The notes under the pieces were generated by a model, which did not search any database, was not told where the DNA came from, and was given only the letters and a program-made list of their open reading frames with translations. Below, piece after piece: positions 1 through 10,700 of a stretch of 64,000 bases of DNA (within the stretch, counting starts at the first letter, position 1; the number at the start of each line of letters is the position of its first letter). Location: assembly GCF_022179285.1 (NCBI RefSeq), contig NZ_BPQO01000005.1, forward strand, positions 124,001-188,000, in the 5' to 3' direction. A program made the translations under genes and the position numbers. This DNA is from Methylobacterium hispanicum. Lineage in GTDB: Bacteria; Pseudomonadota; Alphaproteobacteria; Rhizobiales; Beijerinckiaceae.

Positions 1-1
1 G

Positions 2-814
2 GGGGTGCGCGCGATGCGGGACGTCGATGCCGTCCTGCTCAGGGGCGTGCGGGAGGACGCGGCCATCGCGCCGCTCGTGGCCACGCGCGGCCGCTTCGCC
101 ACGCGCGAGACGGAGGCCCCGTTCTGCGACTTCCGCAGCGAGGGCGCGCGCCGCCGCTCCGGCCGGACGCGGAACGCGCTCCAGCGGAACCTGCGCCACC
201 TCGCCGAGGCCGGGCCGGTGATGTTCGAGGTCGTCGCGCCCGAGGGGCGCGCCGGGGCGATGGCGGAGGCCCTCCGGCTCAAGCACGCTTGGCTGCGTCG
301 CACCGGGCGGTTCAGCGCCGGCTACGCCCACCCGGCCAACGCCGCCTTTTTGCGGGGCGTGGCCGAGTGCCCCAACGCCCTCATCCTGCGGCTCACGGTC
401 GGCGGCGAGACCGCGGCCATCGAGGCCGGGCTGATCCACCAGGGCACCTACGCCTCCCTGGTCCAGGCCTACGAGGCCCGCCACGCGGCGTTCGGGCCGG
501 GCCGATTGCTGTTCCGCCACATGGTGGACCACGCGGCCGATCTCGGGATCGCCGTGCTCGACTTCCTGGCGCCGGCCTCGCGGCACAAGTCGGAATGGGC
601 GAGCGGGGCGGTCAGGGTGCGGGATTATGCCGTGCCGCTGCGCCTGCGCGGCTGGATGCTGCTGGCCTACGTCCGCCATCTGAGGCCGCGCGCCAAAGCC
701 TGGCGCGAGCGGGTCGGCGCCGCCCTGAAGGGGTTCGGACGGCGGCCGCGCGGCGAGGCCCACGCGCGCGGGGCCGGCCTCGTCGAGACCGGCCCCGGTG
801 AACGATCGGGCTAG
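2..814 (+). CDS. GNAT-fold acetyltransferase, BcsL/CelD-like (5' partial)
   Basis: The frame is open to the left edge, so the true start probably lies outside the window; about 270 residues are visible. The visible part matches the acyltransferase fold of the Acetyltransf_6/FemAB-like group: a helix around FxVVAPEGRAGAMAEAL, then LKHAWLRRTGRF, and a closing block with a conserved tyrosine/arginine stretch (LVQAYEARHAAFGPGRLLF) and FLAPASRHKSEW near residues 155-200. Members often modify exopolysaccharide or cellulose precursors in the cytoplasm. The substrate cannot be told. The last 40 residues are Arg/Ala/Gly-rich and probably disordered. Family fairly sure, function not. Confidence 0.65.
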   Translation, partial: GVRAMRDVDAVLLRGVREDAAIAPLVATRGRFATRETEAPFCDFRSEGARRRSGRTRNALQRNLRHLAEAGPVMFEVVAPEGRAGAMAEALRLKHAWLRRTGRFSAGYAHPANAAFLRGVAECPNALILRLTVGGETAAIEAGLIHQGTYASLVQAYEARHAAFGPGRLLFRHMVDHAADLGIAVLDFLAPASRHKSEWASGAVRVRDYAVPLRLRGWMLLAYVRHLRPRAKAWRERVGAALKGFGRRPRGEAHARGAGLVETGPGERSG

Positions 815-931
815 ATCGGCTCCCGGTCGCGTGGCGACCTGGAACGGCTCCGGCCTCCTGCATCAACGCATCTCGGGCGTCGAACCGGCGCCCATCCCTG
901 CGGAGAGCGCTCTAGAGGCGGCGCGGTGCGC

Positions 932-1318
932 TCAGCAATCGTCGCCCTTCTTGCCGAGTTCCTGGTTGGGAACGGAGTTGTTCATGGCGCCGACGGTGCC
1001 GGGCGAGGCCGGCTGCTGGCCGCCCGCGAGGTTCTTGGCGCCGGGATCGGTCTTGTCGCCGGTGCTGGACGTGCCTTGGCCGGCCGCGGCGGTCTGGCCC
1101 GCGCCCACGTTGTTCATGGCGCCGACGGTGCCGGGCGAGGCCGGCTGCTGGCCGCCCGCGAGGTTCTTGCTCGACTTATCGACGTCCGAGCTCTTCTCGT
1201 TCATCGTCTGGTCCGGGGACTTGCCCTTCGTCGAACCCGTATTGCACGGAGCGGCTAGCACGCTGCCAGCGGTGAACGTCAGGATGGCGAGCGCGCCGGC
1301 GATACCGGTGACCTTCAT
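932..1318 (-). CDS. small secreted repeat protein
   Basis: A 128-residue protein with a clear signal peptide: Lys at residue 2, a hydrophobic core to about residue 20, and an LAA cleavage site before PCNTGS. The mature part is Gly/Ser/Asn/Lys-rich and holds two copies of a 20-residue unit beginning NLAGGQQPASPGTVGAMNN, separated by a spacer rich in Gly, Ala and Gln. Two cysteines remain, one just after cleavage and one as the last residue, so a disulfide between the ends is possible. No enzyme motif is seen. It is likely a periplasmic or surface protein; function unknown. Confidence 0.7.
   Translation of the reverse strand: MKVTGIAGALAILTFTAGSVLAAPCNTGSTKGKSPDQTMNEKSSDVDKSSKNLAGGQQPASPGTVGAMNNVGAGQTAAAGQGTSSTGDKTDPGAKNLAGGQQPASPGTVGAMNNSVPNQELGKKGDDC
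977..1169. repeat. 61-bp direct repeat inside the secreted protein gene
   Basis: Positions 977-1037 and 1109-1169 are identical over 61 bp at an offset of 132 bp. They encode the two NLAGGQQPASPGTVG units of the secreted protein. Identity at DNA level, including third positions, points to a recent in-frame duplication or gene conversion. Confidence 0.9.
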
Positions 1319-1422
1319 TGGCTTTTCCTCCGATCTTTCTGCGGCAGGATAAGTCCGACATCACCGCGAAGGTTCCTATGGCATTTCTATGAAGACCTTT
1401 CGGCAAGTCGAGGCGCGCCGCC

Positions 1423-1620
1423 TCAGACAGGCCCCGTCCCGCCGGGGCCTTCGCCGCTCCGCTCGCCGCGCCCCCGCGCGCGCTCCGTCCTGAGTTCGCG
1501 CTCGGCGAGCAGCCAGAACTGGATCTCCAGCCCCTCGGGGCGGTGGTTGCGCTCCCAGAGTTCGTAGGCCCGCTCGCGGATCTGCTCGAAGGAGATCGCG
1601 TCGGCCTCGGGTCTGTCCAT
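1423..1620 (-). CDS. DUF2934 family small protein
   Basis: A 65-residue protein starting at the ATG at 1618-1620. Residues 11-45 carry the DUF2934 pattern: IRERAYELWERNHRPEG followed by an acidic/aromatic helix with WLLAERELR. The tail is Arg/Gly-rich. DUF2934 proteins are short, cytoplasmic and of unknown function, and are common in Methylobacterium and Rhizobiales, often in many copies. It stands alone between the secreted protein and the SDR. The open frame continues upstream, but only this segment resembles a family. Confidence 0.6.
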   Translation of the reverse strand: MDRPEADAISFEQIRERAYELWERNHRPEGLEIQFWLLAERELRTERARGRGERSGEGPGGTGPV

Positions 1621-1856
1621 CGCGCGCCTCGCCTCCGGTCCGTCCGCCGGGCCGCCGGCGGCGGCCGGCTCGCCCGGATCGACTCTCGCATCGTCGCGTG
1701 ACACTCGTTCCACCATGGCCTCGGGGCTGCCGCTCTCGGTCCTGCGGTCTCCGTGCGGGGCCCGGACATCGCGACGAGGGCGCGGTGAGCGGGTGCCGGG
1801 GCGGAAGCCGTCCTGTTCGGCGAACTCGCGAGGCAGGCGCCGGTTTCCGCGGCCGC

Positions 1857-2678
1857 TCAGGGCTGTCGCATCAGCCGGGCGAGGACGGGCCAGTAGGCGG
1901 CCGGCATCAACCGTTCCAGCAGCGCGACGATCCGCGCGTCGGTGCCGACCAGCACCCGGGGGCGCCGCCGCTCGACCGCCGTCAGGATGATCTCGGCGGC
2001 GCGCGCGGGCGCGAGCTTGAGGTAGCTGTTGGCCTGCGCCCGCCCGCGAGCGCTCTCCTCGGGCGCGAGGTCGGCCGGCAGGCGCGCGCTGTCGGCGATC
2101 CGGGTCGCGACGCCGCCCGGATGGACCACGGTGACGCCGACGGTCGAGCCCGCCAACTCGTGGGCGAGGGCGTGCGAGAAGCCGCGCACCGCGAACTTGC
2201 TCGTCGCGTAGGCGGTCTGGCCGGGCGGCGCGATCAGGCCGTAGAGGCTCGACAGGTTGACGATGCGCGCCTCCGGGCTCTCCCGCAGCAGCGGCAGGAA
2301 GGCCCGCGTCATCCGCACCACGCCCCAGAGGTTGATCCCGATCAGCCACTCGAAGTCGGCCTCCGAGACCTGCTCGAATCTGCCGCCGAGGGCGACGCCG
2401 GCATTGTTCACGAGGAGGTCGAGACCCGGATGGGCCGCCCGGATCTCCGCGGGCAGGGCCGCTACCGCCTCACGGTCGGAGACGTCGAGCCGGTGCCGGC
2501 TAACCCGGAGGCCCGCCGGCAGGCGCGCTGCGGTCTCGGCGAGGCCGGAGGCGTCGATGTCCGCCAGCGCAAGGTTGCAGCCGCGCCGGGCCAGCGCCAG
2601 CGCCAGCGCGCGGCCGATGCCGCTGCCCGCGCCGGTGATCAGGGCCGTGCGGCCGGCCAGCTCGAATCGCGCGCCCAT
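1857..2678 (-). CDS. short-chain dehydrogenase/reductase (classical SDR)
   Basis: A 273-residue classical SDR. It has the Rossmann motif TGAGSGIG near residues 15-22, the NNAG motif near 91-94, a catalytic Ser in NLSSLYG, and Tyr/Lys in YATSK. An acidic residue at the end of the second strand (ALADID) favours NAD(H). It follows the monooxygenase gene on the same strand, 12 bp after its stop, so the two are probably co-transcribed. Pairs like this commonly oxidise an alcohol to the ketone that a Baeyer-Villiger enzyme then uses; that link is inference and the substrate is unknown. Confidence 0.85.
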   Translation of the reverse strand: MGARFELAGRTALITGAGSGIGRALALALARRGCNLALADIDASGLAETAARLPAGLRVSRHRLDVSDREAVAALPAEIRAAHPGLDLLVNNAGVALGGRFEQVSEADFEWLIGINLWGVVRMTRAFLPLLRESPEARIVNLSSLYGLIAPPGQTAYATSKFAVRGFSHALAHELAGSTVGVTVVHPGGVATRIADSARLPADLAPEESARGRAQANSYLKLAPARAAEIILTAVERRRPRVLVGTDARIVALLERLMPAAYWPVLARLMRQP

Positions 2679-2690
2679 CCGCGTGCCCCC

Positions 2691-4205
2691 TCAGGCCGCC
2701 CGCCGCACCTCGGCGGGCGGGGCGCCCGCCCTGCCGAACGTCATCGCGCCGTCCGCGACCCGGCCGTAGCGCAGGGCGATCACGTCGAGCAGGTAGTTCT
2801 GGTAGAGGCGCCAGGGCCGGCGCACGCCCTGCTTCGGCAGGAGATGGCGGCCTCGCTCGATGTAGCCCGAGGTGAAGTCGATGGTCGGCGCCTCGCCCTC
2901 GCTGCCGTCGCGCCGGGCCATGCACCAGCGGTCGCCGCGCGCGTCCATGCGGCGGATCAGGCGGCAGACGTACTGCGCCGTCAGCTCGCATTTCAGGGTC
3001 CAGGAGGCGTTGGTGTAGCCGATCGCGACCGCGAGGTTCGGCACCCCGCTCAGCATCATGCCCTTGTAGAGCCAGGTCCTCTGCGGATCGACCGGCGCGC
3101 CGTCCACCGAGAGGGCGAGGCCGCCGAGCATCTTCAGCTTCAGGCCCGTGGCCGTGACCACGATGTCGGCCGGGATCTCGCGGCCCGAGGCGAGTCGCAG
3201 GCCCGTCTCCGTGAAGGTCTCGATCGTGCCGGTCTCGACCGAGGCGCGCCCCCCGCGGATCGCCCGGAACAGGTCGCCGTCCGGCACCAGGCACAGGCGC
3301 TGGTCCCAGGGCTTGTAGCTCGGGGTAAAATGGGTCGCGACGTCGTAGTCCGGCCCGAGCTGGCGGCGGATGCCGCCGAGGATGCGGGCTTTCATCGCCT
3401 CGGGCTTCCGGCGGGCGTACTGGTAGAACAGGATGCTGAGCGCGACGTTCTTCCAGCGGGCGAGCCGCAGCGCCAGCCCCTCCGGCAGCCGGGCGCGCAG
3501 CCATTCGGCAACCCGGTCGCGGGCGGGCAGCGCCACCACGTAGGTCGGCGAGCGCTGCAGCATGGTGACGTGGGCGGCGTCTCCCGCCATCGCCGGCACC
3601 AGCGTCATCGCGGTCGCGCCGCTGCCGACCACGACCACGCGCTTGGCCGTGTGGTCGAGGTCCTCCGGCCAGGCCTGCGGATGCACGAAGCGGCCCCCGA
3701 ACCTCGCCGTGCCGGGCCAGTCCGGCAGATAGCCCGATTCGTAGTCGTAGTAGCCCGCGCAGACGGAGAGGAAGCCGCAGGTGAGCCGCTGCCGGCGGCG
3801 CTCCGGCCCGACCTCGAGGTCGAGCACCCAGCGCGCGGCGGCCGAATCCCAGTCCGCGGCGACGACCCGATGGCCGAAGCGGATCTTCCGGTCGATCCCG
3901 TAGGCCGCCGCCGTCTCGCGCAGGTAGGCGAGGATCGAGGCGCCGTCGGCGATCGAGCGCTCGCCGGTCCAGGGCCGGAAGCTGAAGCCGAAGGTGTAGA
4001 GGTCCGAATCCGAGCGCAGGCCGGGATAGCGGAACAGGTCCCAGGTGCCGCCGATCGCCTCGCGCGCCTCGAGGATGGCGTAGCTCTTGTCCGGGCAGCG
4101 CCGCTGCAGGTGGTAGCCGGCCGCGATGCCGGAGATGCCGGCGCCGATGACCAGCACGTCGAGATGGGTCGCGCTGTCCGCGCGGCCTGGCGAGGCGGGA
4201 TCCAT
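2691..4205 (-). CDS. flavin-containing monooxygenase, Baeyer-Villiger type
   Basis: A 504-residue NADPH/FAD monooxygenase. The FAD-binding GAGISG is at 21-26 and the NADPH-binding GSGATA at 194-199. Between them FGGRFVHPQAWP at 169-180 fits the Baeyer-Villiger fingerprint FxGxxxHxxxWP exactly. Such enzymes insert one oxygen next to a carbonyl to give an ester or lactone, or oxidise N or S. Length is normal for the class. It is the first gene of a probable two-gene unit with the downstream SDR. The upstream 210 bp to uvrB contain a 21-bp tandem repeat. Confidence 0.85.
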   Translation of the reverse strand: MDPASPGRADSATHLDVLVIGAGISGIAAGYHLQRRCPDKSYAILEAREAIGGTWDLFRYPGLRSDSDLYTFGFSFRPWTGERSIADGASILAYLRETAAAYGIDRKIRFGHRVVAADWDSAAARWVLDLEVGPERRRQRLTCGFLSVCAGYYDYESGYLPDWPGTARFGGRFVHPQAWPEDLDHTAKRVVVVGSGATAMTLVPAMAGDAAHVTMLQRSPTYVVALPARDRVAEWLRARLPEGLALRLARWKNVALSILFYQYARRKPEAMKARILGGIRRQLGPDYDVATHFTPSYKPWDQRLCLVPDGDLFRAIRGGRASVETGTIETFTETGLRLASGREIPADIVVTATGLKLKMLGGLALSVDGAPVDPQRTWLYKGMMLSGVPNLAVAIGYTNASWTLKCELTAQYVCRLIRRMDARGDRWCMARRDGSEGEAPTIDFTSGYIERGRHLLPKQGVRRPWRLYQNYLLDVIALRYGRVADGAMTFGRAGAPPAEVRRAA

Positions 4206-4277
4206 CGGGGCTCCGGCAACCGGGAACGGGCCATTGATCTAGGGTGTTCGGCCGACATGCGTCAACGTGGCGCGGGG

Positions 4278-4340
4278 CTCGGTGAACGCGGCGCGAACCT
4301 CGGTGAACGCGGCGCGGACCTCGGTGAACGCGGCGCGACC
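4278..4340. repeat. three 21-bp tandem repeats
   Basis: Three head-to-tail copies of a 21-bp unit beginning CTCGGTGAACGCGGCGCG at 4278, 4299 and 4320 differ only in the last bases. They lie between the divergent monooxygenase gene and uvrB. The unit length keeps frame, but no gene is convincing here. Confidence 0.8.
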
Positions 4341-4416
4341 TTCCGGCTGCGCGCCGCGGCTTCCCGCGGCTTCCCGCGGCCTTCCGTGCCGGCTCGCGAG
4401 AGACCATATTCGCGCT

Positions 4417-7107
4417 ATGGCGAAACCCCGCAAGCCCCGCAGCGCGACGGCGAAAGGCCCGAGCAAGGCCGACAAGCCCGAGCTTCAGCCCCTCGACCCC
4501 TTCCTGGCCGACCTGCTCAACCCGGCGCTCAACCGCAACCGGTTGCCGGAGCCCGAGCGCCCCGGGCAGGTTCCGGGCCGGCGCGGGCGCAGGAAGGCGG
4601 ATGCCGCGGCACCGCAGGGTTTCGGCGAGGCGTCGCAATCGGGCTTCACGGTCGCCCCCGGCGCCGAGGTCGACCCGCGCCTCGCCCAGGCGCTCGGCCT
4701 GACCCCGCCCGAGGACGGCCCGGCCCCGGAGGGCCAGCCCGACACCGCGCCGCTCGACCCGGGCGGCGCCTCCGCGACGGTGACGGCGCTGGAACGCCTG
4801 CTCACCGAGGGCAACCCGCTGTTCAAGGACGGCGCGGCCTGGGTGCCGCACCGGCCCGAGCGCCCGAAGAAGTCCGAGGCCGGCATCCGCTTCGTGATGA
4901 AGTCGGAGTTCGAGCCCGCCGGCGACCAGCCGGCCGCCATCGCCGAGCTGGTGAAGGGCGTGGGCGCGCACGAGCGCGACCAGGTGCTGCTCGGCGTCAC
5001 CGGCTCGGGCAAGACCTTCACGATGGCCAAGATCATCGAGGAGACGCAGCGCCCGGCGCTCATCCTGGCCCCGAACAAGACGCTCGCCGCGCAGCTCTAC
5101 GGCGAGTTCAAGAGCTTCTTTCCCGACAACGCGGTCGAGTACTTCGTCTCGTACTACGACTACTACCAGCCCGAGGCCTACGTCCCGCGCTCCGACACCT
5201 TCATCGAGAAGGAATCCTCGATCAACGAGCAGATCGACCGGATGCGCCACGCCGCCACCCGGGCGCTCCTCGAGCGCGACGACGTGATCATCGTGGCCTC
5301 GGTCTCGTGCATCTACGGCATCGGCTCGGTCGAGACCTACACGGCGATGTCGTTCACGGTCTCGCTCGGCGAGCGCATCGAGCAGCGCCAGCTCATCGCC
5401 GACCTCGTGGCGCTGCAGTACAAGCGCATCCAGTCCGACTTCGCCCGCGGCACCTTCCGGGTGCGCGGCGACACGATCGAGCTCTGGCCGGCCCACTTGG
5501 AGGATCGCGGCTGGCGCATCGGCCTGTTCGGCGACGAGATCGAGAAGATCGTCGAGTTCGATCCGCTCACCGGCAAGACCATCTCCGAGCTGAAGTTCGT
5601 GAAGGTCTACGCCAACTCGCACTACGTCACGCCGCGCCCCACTCTTCAGCAGGCGATCAAGGGCATCAAGCACGAGCTGAAAGGCCGGATCGAGGAGCTG
5701 ACCCGGATGGGCCGCCTGATCGAGGCGCAGCGCATCGACCAGCGCTGCACCTTCGACATCGAGATGATCGAGGCGACGGGTGCCTGCAACGGCATCGAGA
5801 ATTATTCACGCTACCTCACCGGACGAAAGCCCGGCGAGCCGCCCCCGACCCTGTTCGAGTACCTGCCCGACAACGCGCTCGTCTTCACCGACGAGAGCCA
5901 CGTCACCGTGCCGCAGATCGGCGGCATGTACCGGGGCGACTTCCGCCGCAAGGCGACGCTCGCCGAGTACGGGTTCCGCCTGCCCTCCTGCCTGGACAAC
6001 CGCCCGCTGCGCTTCGAGGAATGGGACGCGATGCGGCCCCAGTCGGTCCACGTCTCGGCGACGCCCGGCAAGTGGGAGATGGAGCAGACCGGCGGCGTCT
6101 TCGCCGAGCAGGTCATCCGCCCGACGGGCCTCGTCGATCCGGTGATCGAGATCCGCCCGGCCCGGAGCCAGGTGGACGACCTCTTAGGGGAGGTCCGCGA
6201 GGTGGCCCAGGCCGGCTACCGCACGCTCGTGACGACGCTGACCAAGCGCATGGCCGAGGACCTGACCGAGTACCTGCACGAGAACAACGTGCGGGTGCGC
6301 TACATGCACTCCGACATCGACACGCTGGAGCGCATCGAGATCATCCGGGATCTGCGCCTCGGCGCCTTCGACGTGCTGATCGGCATCAACCTGCTGCGCG
6401 AGGGCCTCGACATCCCGGAATGCGCCCTCGTCGCGATCCTCGACGCCGACAAGGAGGGTTTCCTGCGCTCCGAGACCTCGCTGATCCAGACGATCGGCCG
6501 CGCGGCCCGCAACGCGGAGGCGCGCTGCATCCTCTACGCCGACCAGATCACCGGCTCGATGGAGCGGGCGATGGCCGAGACGGAACGGCGCCGCCAGAAG
6601 CAGCTCGCCTACAACGCCGAGCACGGCATCACGCCGCAGAGCGTGAAGCGCGGGATCAGCGACATCCTCTCCAGCGTGTTCGAGCGCGACCACGTGCAGG
6701 TCGATACGGGGCTCGCCAAGGACGCGATCACGGTCGGCCACAACCTGAAGGCCGTGATGGCCGACCTCGAGAAGCGGATGCGTACCGCCGCCGCCGACCT
6801 CGACTTCGAGGAGGCCGCGCGCCTGCGCGACGAGCTCAAGCGGCTCCAGGCGACCGAGCTCCTGGTCTCGGACGACCCGATGGCGCGCCAGGGCGACGTC
6901 GAGCGCGAGGCCGGCAAGTTCGGCCGCAAACCGCCGCGCGGCAGCCGGATCGCGGCGCCCGACCTCGACAACATGGGGCCGGGCACCGACCGCGAGTTGC
7001 CGGCCGGCGCCCCCGTCTGGCAGGAGCGGCCGAAGCCGCGCTCGACCCAGGGGCTCGGCGGCCAGAAGCCGAAGTACAAGGGCGGCGGGGGACGCAAGCG
7101 TGGGTGA
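4417..7107 (+). CDS. uvrB: excinuclease ABC subunit B
   Basis: The damage-recognition helicase of nucleotide excision repair, which works with UvrA and UvrC. Walker A GVTGSGKT lies near residue 193. The beta-hairpin region with [15 protein letters not shown] is near 245, the DESH box ([10 protein letters not shown]) near 490, helicase motifs with [10 protein letters not shown] and QTIGRAARN further on, and the C-terminal UVR motif ([16 protein letters not shown]) near 790. At 896 residues it is about 200 longer than E. coli UvrB: some 160 residues of N-terminal linker and about 90 Arg/Gly/Pro-rich residues at the C-terminus. The ATG at 4417 was chosen over in-frame upstream codons because those run through the tandem repeat. 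Confidence 0.95.
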   Translation: MAKPRKPRSATAKGPSKADKPELQPLDPFLADLLNPALNRNRLPEPERPGQVPGRRGRRKADAAAPQGFGEASQSGFTVAPGAEVDPRLAQALGLTPPEDGPAPEGQPDTAPLDPGGASATVTALERLLTEGNPLFKDGAAWVPHRPERPKKSEAGIRFVMKSEFEPAGDQPAAIAELVKGVGAHERDQVLLGVTGSGKTFTMAKIIEETQRPALILAPNKTLAAQLYGEFKSFFPDNAVEYFVSYYDYYQPEAYVPRSDTFIEKESSINEQIDRMRHAATRALLERDDVIIVASVSCIYGIGSVETYTAMSFTVSLGERIEQRQLIADLVALQYKRIQSDFARGTFRVRGDTIELWPAHLEDRGWRIGLFGDEIEKIVEFDPLTGKTISELKFVKVYANSHYVTPRPTLQQAIKGIKHELKGRIEELTRMGRLIEAQRIDQRCTFDIEMIEATGACNGIENYSRYLTGRKPGEPPPTLFEYLPDNALVFTDESHVTVPQIGGMYRGDFRRKATLAEYGFRLPSCLDNRPLRFEEWDAMRPQSVHVSATPGKWEMEQTGGVFAEQVIRPTGLVDPVIEIRPARSQVDDLLGEVREVAQAGYRTLVTTLTKRMAEDLTEYLHENNVRVRYMHSDIDTLERIEIIRDLRLGAFDVLIGINLLREGLDIPECALVAILDADKEGFLRSETSLIQTIGRAARNAEARCILYADQITGSMERAMAETERRRQKQLAYNAEHGITPQSVKRGISDILSSVFERDHVQVDTGLAKDAITVGHNLKAVMADLEKRMRTAAADLDFEEAARLRDELKRLQATELLVSDDPMARQGDVEREAGKFGRKPPRGSRIAAPDLDNMGPGTDRELPAGAPVWQERPKPRSTQGLGGQKPKYKGGGGRKRG

Positions 7108-7171
7108 GGCGGCCGGCCTGCCCCATCGCCCGACGGCCCGGCTCGGCGCCCGATCGAGACGGGATCCCCGC

Positions 7172-7708
7172 ATGCACCCACGATACGCCCTCGCCCTCCT
7201 GGCGCTGCTGCCGGCCGCCGCCCAGGCTGCCTCGGTCGATCTCTCGGGCAGTGCGACGGTCGGGGCGCTCCGCCGGGAGGTGGCGCTGCGGGTCGCCTGC
7301 GAGCCGAAGACCCGCGCCGTCTCCCTCGACCTGACGGTTCCGGGCTTCGCGGATCTGGAGCCGGTCTTCGACTTCTCGGGGCTCGAAGGCCCGAGCGGCA
7401 GCACCGCGGCGCTGAGCGAGTTCCGGGTCGTCGGCGCGGCGGGCGTGCGCACTGCCCGGGCCCGCGCCAACGGCGCGGTGGCGGCCGAGCCCGCGACGAG
7501 CTTCCGGCTCACCGTGGAGCCGGCCCGGCGCGGCGAGACGCCGGCCAACGGCATCGCGGTCGCCCTGGTCGAGCCCGGCGCGCGGCTGGTCTGGACGCAA
7601 GGCAGCCCGCGCAAGGGCGACGAACCGCTCGTCGCCACCGTCACCGTACCCGAGTCCGAGGCCGGCCCGCTGCGCGCGGCGCTCACGCCCTGCCTCAGCG
7701 GTCCCTGA
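7172..7708 (+). CDS. secreted protein of unknown function
   Basis: A 178-residue protein beginning with a typical signal peptide (LALLALLPAAAQA, cleavage after about residue 17). The mature part is predicted mostly beta, with alternating hydrophobic residues and one Cys near each end of the domain (VACEPKT and LTPCLSGP), which could pair in the periplasm. It starts 65 bp after uvrB on the same strand and may be co-transcribed. No family recognised. Confidence 0.6.
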   Translation: MHPRYALALLALLPAAAQAASVDLSGSATVGALRREVALRVACEPKTRAVSLDLTVPGFADLEPVFDFSGLEGPSGSTAALSEFRVVGAAGVRTARARANGAVAAEPATSFRLTVEPARRGETPANGIAVALVEPGARLVWTQGSPRKGDEPLVATVTVPESEAGPLRAALTPCLSGP

Positions 7709-7723
7709 GCCCGTCCCGCGCCC

Positions 7724-10700
7724 TCAGTTCACCTCGACCTGCACCACGCCGGGCACCGCCCGCAGCGCTCCCGCGATGGCGGGCGTCGCCTGGTACTTGC
7801 CGGGCAGGCGCACCTCGACCTCGCGGGCGCCGTCGAGCATCAGGATCAGCGAGACCTCGCCCTCCCCGCGGTTCGCCAGACGCTGCTGCACGGTCGGGAT
7901 CGGGCGCTCGTCGCGCAGGAAGATCCGCATGCCCTTCTGGTAGCGGGCCACCGCCGCATCGAGAGGCTCGGCGGTCATGATGCGGGCGCGCACGTCCTCG
8001 CCCTCGAGGTTCGCCTGCAGCTGCAGGACCAGCGGCTTTCCGGGCTCCAGGATCTCCCGGTAATGGCCGAGGCCTTCCGAGAAGATGATCGCCTCGAAAT
8101 GCCCGGTCTGGTCCGAGAGCGTGACGATGCCGAGCTTGTTGCCGGTCTTGGTGCGCCGCTCCGAGCGGTCGAGCACGGACGCCGCCACGCGCCCGACGCT
8201 GGTGGTGCCGGAGCGGACCGCGCGGCAGAACTCGGCCCAGCTCTGGACCCTGAGCTTGCCGAGCAGGTCGCCGTACTCGTCGAGGGGGTGGCCCGAGACG
8301 AAGAAGCCGATGGCGGCGTATTCCCGCTTCAGCTTGTCGGCCATCGGCCAGAGCTCGTGCGGCGGGATGCGCAGCGAGACCGTGTCCGAGACCACGCCGC
8401 CGAACATGTCGGTGATGCCGGTCGATTCCGCCTCGGCCGCCCCTTGCGCCAGCTTCATCATCGGCTCGATCGCCGCGAAGGCGCGAGCGCGGTCGGGCTC
8501 GATGCAGTCGAGGGCGCCGGCCTGGACGAGGCTTTCCAGAACCCGCTTGTTGACCATGCGCGGGTTGAGGCGGCGCGCCAAGCAGGCGAGGTCCTTGAAG
8601 GGCCTGTCGCCGCGCGCCTGGATGATCGCGCGCACCGCCTCGCGGCCGACGCCCTTGATGGCCGCGAGCGCGTAGCGGATGCGCCCGCCATGCACCTCGA
8701 ACACCTCGCCGGAGGTGTTGATCGAGGGCGGATCGACCGGGATCTTCAGGCGCTGCGCGTCCTGGCGGAATTCGGCGAGCTTGTCGGTGTTGTCGATGTC
8801 GAGGGTCATCGCGGCGGCGAGGAACTCGACCGGGTGATTCCCCTTCAGGTAGGCGGTCTGGTAGGTCAGCAGCGCGTAGGCCGCCGCGTGGCTCTTGTTG
8901 AAGCCGTAATCGGCGAACTTGGCGAGCAGGTCGAAGATCTCGTCGGCCTTGGCCTTGGTCAGGCCGTTGGCCGTGCAGCCCTTCACGAAGCGCTCGCGCT
9001 GCGCGTCCATCTCGGCGCGGATCTTCTTGCCCATGGCGCGGCGGAGCATGTCGGCCTCGCCGAGCGTGTAGCCCGCGAGCACCTTGGCGATCTCCATCAC
9101 CTGCTCCTGGTAGACGATGATGCCGAAGGTCTCCTTCAGCATCGGCTCCAGCATCGGGTGCGGGTACCAGGCGGCCTCGTTGCCGGCGTCGCGCCCGAGC
9201 TTGCGCTCGCAATAGACCGGGATGTTGGCCATCGGGCCCGGCCGGTAGAGGGCCACCAGGGCGATGATGTCCTCGAGCCGGTCGCACTGCATCTCGCAGA
9301 GCGCCTTACGCATGCCGGCCGATTCCACCTGGAACACGCCGACCGTCTCGCCCTTCCCCATCGGCCCGTAGGTCTTCGGGTCGTCGAGCGGCAGGGCGGC
9401 CAGGTCGATGTCGATGCCGCGCTGCTTGAGCAGGTCCGTGCAGCACCGGAGCATCGTAAGGGTCTTGAGTCCCAGGAAGTCGAACTTTACCAAGCCCGCC
9501 TGCTCGACCCATTTCATGTTGAACTGGGTCACCCGCATGCCGGTCTTCGGGTCGCGGTAGAGCGGCACGAGCTGTTCGAGCGGCCGGTCGCCGATCACCA
9601 CGCCGGCCGCGTGGGTCGAGGCGTGGCGGTGCAGCCCTTCGAGCTTGCGGGCATGCGCCATCAGGCGGGCGACGACGGGCTCCTCCTCGATCGCCGCCTG
9701 CAGCTTCGGCTCGCCCTCGATGGCCTGGGCCAGCGTCACGGGGTTGGCCGGATTCTGGGGCACGAGCTTCGTCAGCTTGTCGACCTGCCCGTAGGGCATC
9801 TCGAGCACGCGGCCGACGTCGCGCAGCACGCCGCGGGCGAGCAGCGTACCGAAGGTGATGATCTGCGCCACCTGCCGCTCGCCGTAGCGGCGCTGGACGT
9901 ACTGGATCACGCGCTCGCGGCCCTCGACGCAGAAGTCGATGTCGAAATCCGGCATCGAGACGCGTTCGGGGTTGAGGAAGCGCTCGAACAGCAGGCCGAA
10001 GCGCAGCGGGTCGAGGTCGGTGATCAGGAGCGACCACGCCACGAGCGAGCCCGCGCCCGAGCCGCGGCCGGGTCCGACCGGGATGTCGTGGGCCTTGGCC
10101 CACTTGATGAAGTCCGAGACGATCAGGAAGTAGCCCGGGAACTTCATCTTGACGATGACGTCGAGCTCGAAGGCGAGGCGCTCGCGGTACTGCTCGGGCG
10201 TGAAGCCCGGCGCCGGCCCGTGCTTCTCCAGGCGCGCCTCCAGCCCGGCCTCGGCCTGACGGCGCAGCTCGGTCGGCTCGTCGTCCGCGATGGCCTCGGC
10301 GACCGCCGTCGTGGCCTCGGCAGCGAGCGCGGCTTCCTGCGCCCGCTGGCTCTCGGCGAGCCCTTCCTCCGCGACGCTGCCGAAGTTCGGCAGGATCGGC
10401 TTGCGGGTGCGGACCCGGTAGGCGCAGCGCATCGCGATCTCGACGGTCGCCTGAAGCGCGTCCGGCAGGTCGCGAAAGAGCTCGGCCATCTCGGCCCGGG
10501 TCTTGAAGCCGTGGCTCGGGGTGAGCCGGCGGCGGCGCTCGTCGGAGACCACGCGGCCCTCCGCGATGGCGAGCAGCGCGTCGTGGGCGTCGAAATCGTC
10601 GGGCTTGGCGAAGAAGGGCTCGTTGGCCGCGACCAGCGACAGCCCCTCGGCGTCCGCGAGCGCGATCAAGGCGTCCTCGACCCGGCGCTCGTCGGGCAGG

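Noticed and set aside
1698..7334. Very long open frame on the plus strand across the SDR, monooxygenase and uvrB region
   Set aside because: It is a shadow frame kept open by GC-rich codons. It has low-complexity Arg/Ala/Gly/Pro composition and no family resemblance, and crosses well-supported genes on both strands.
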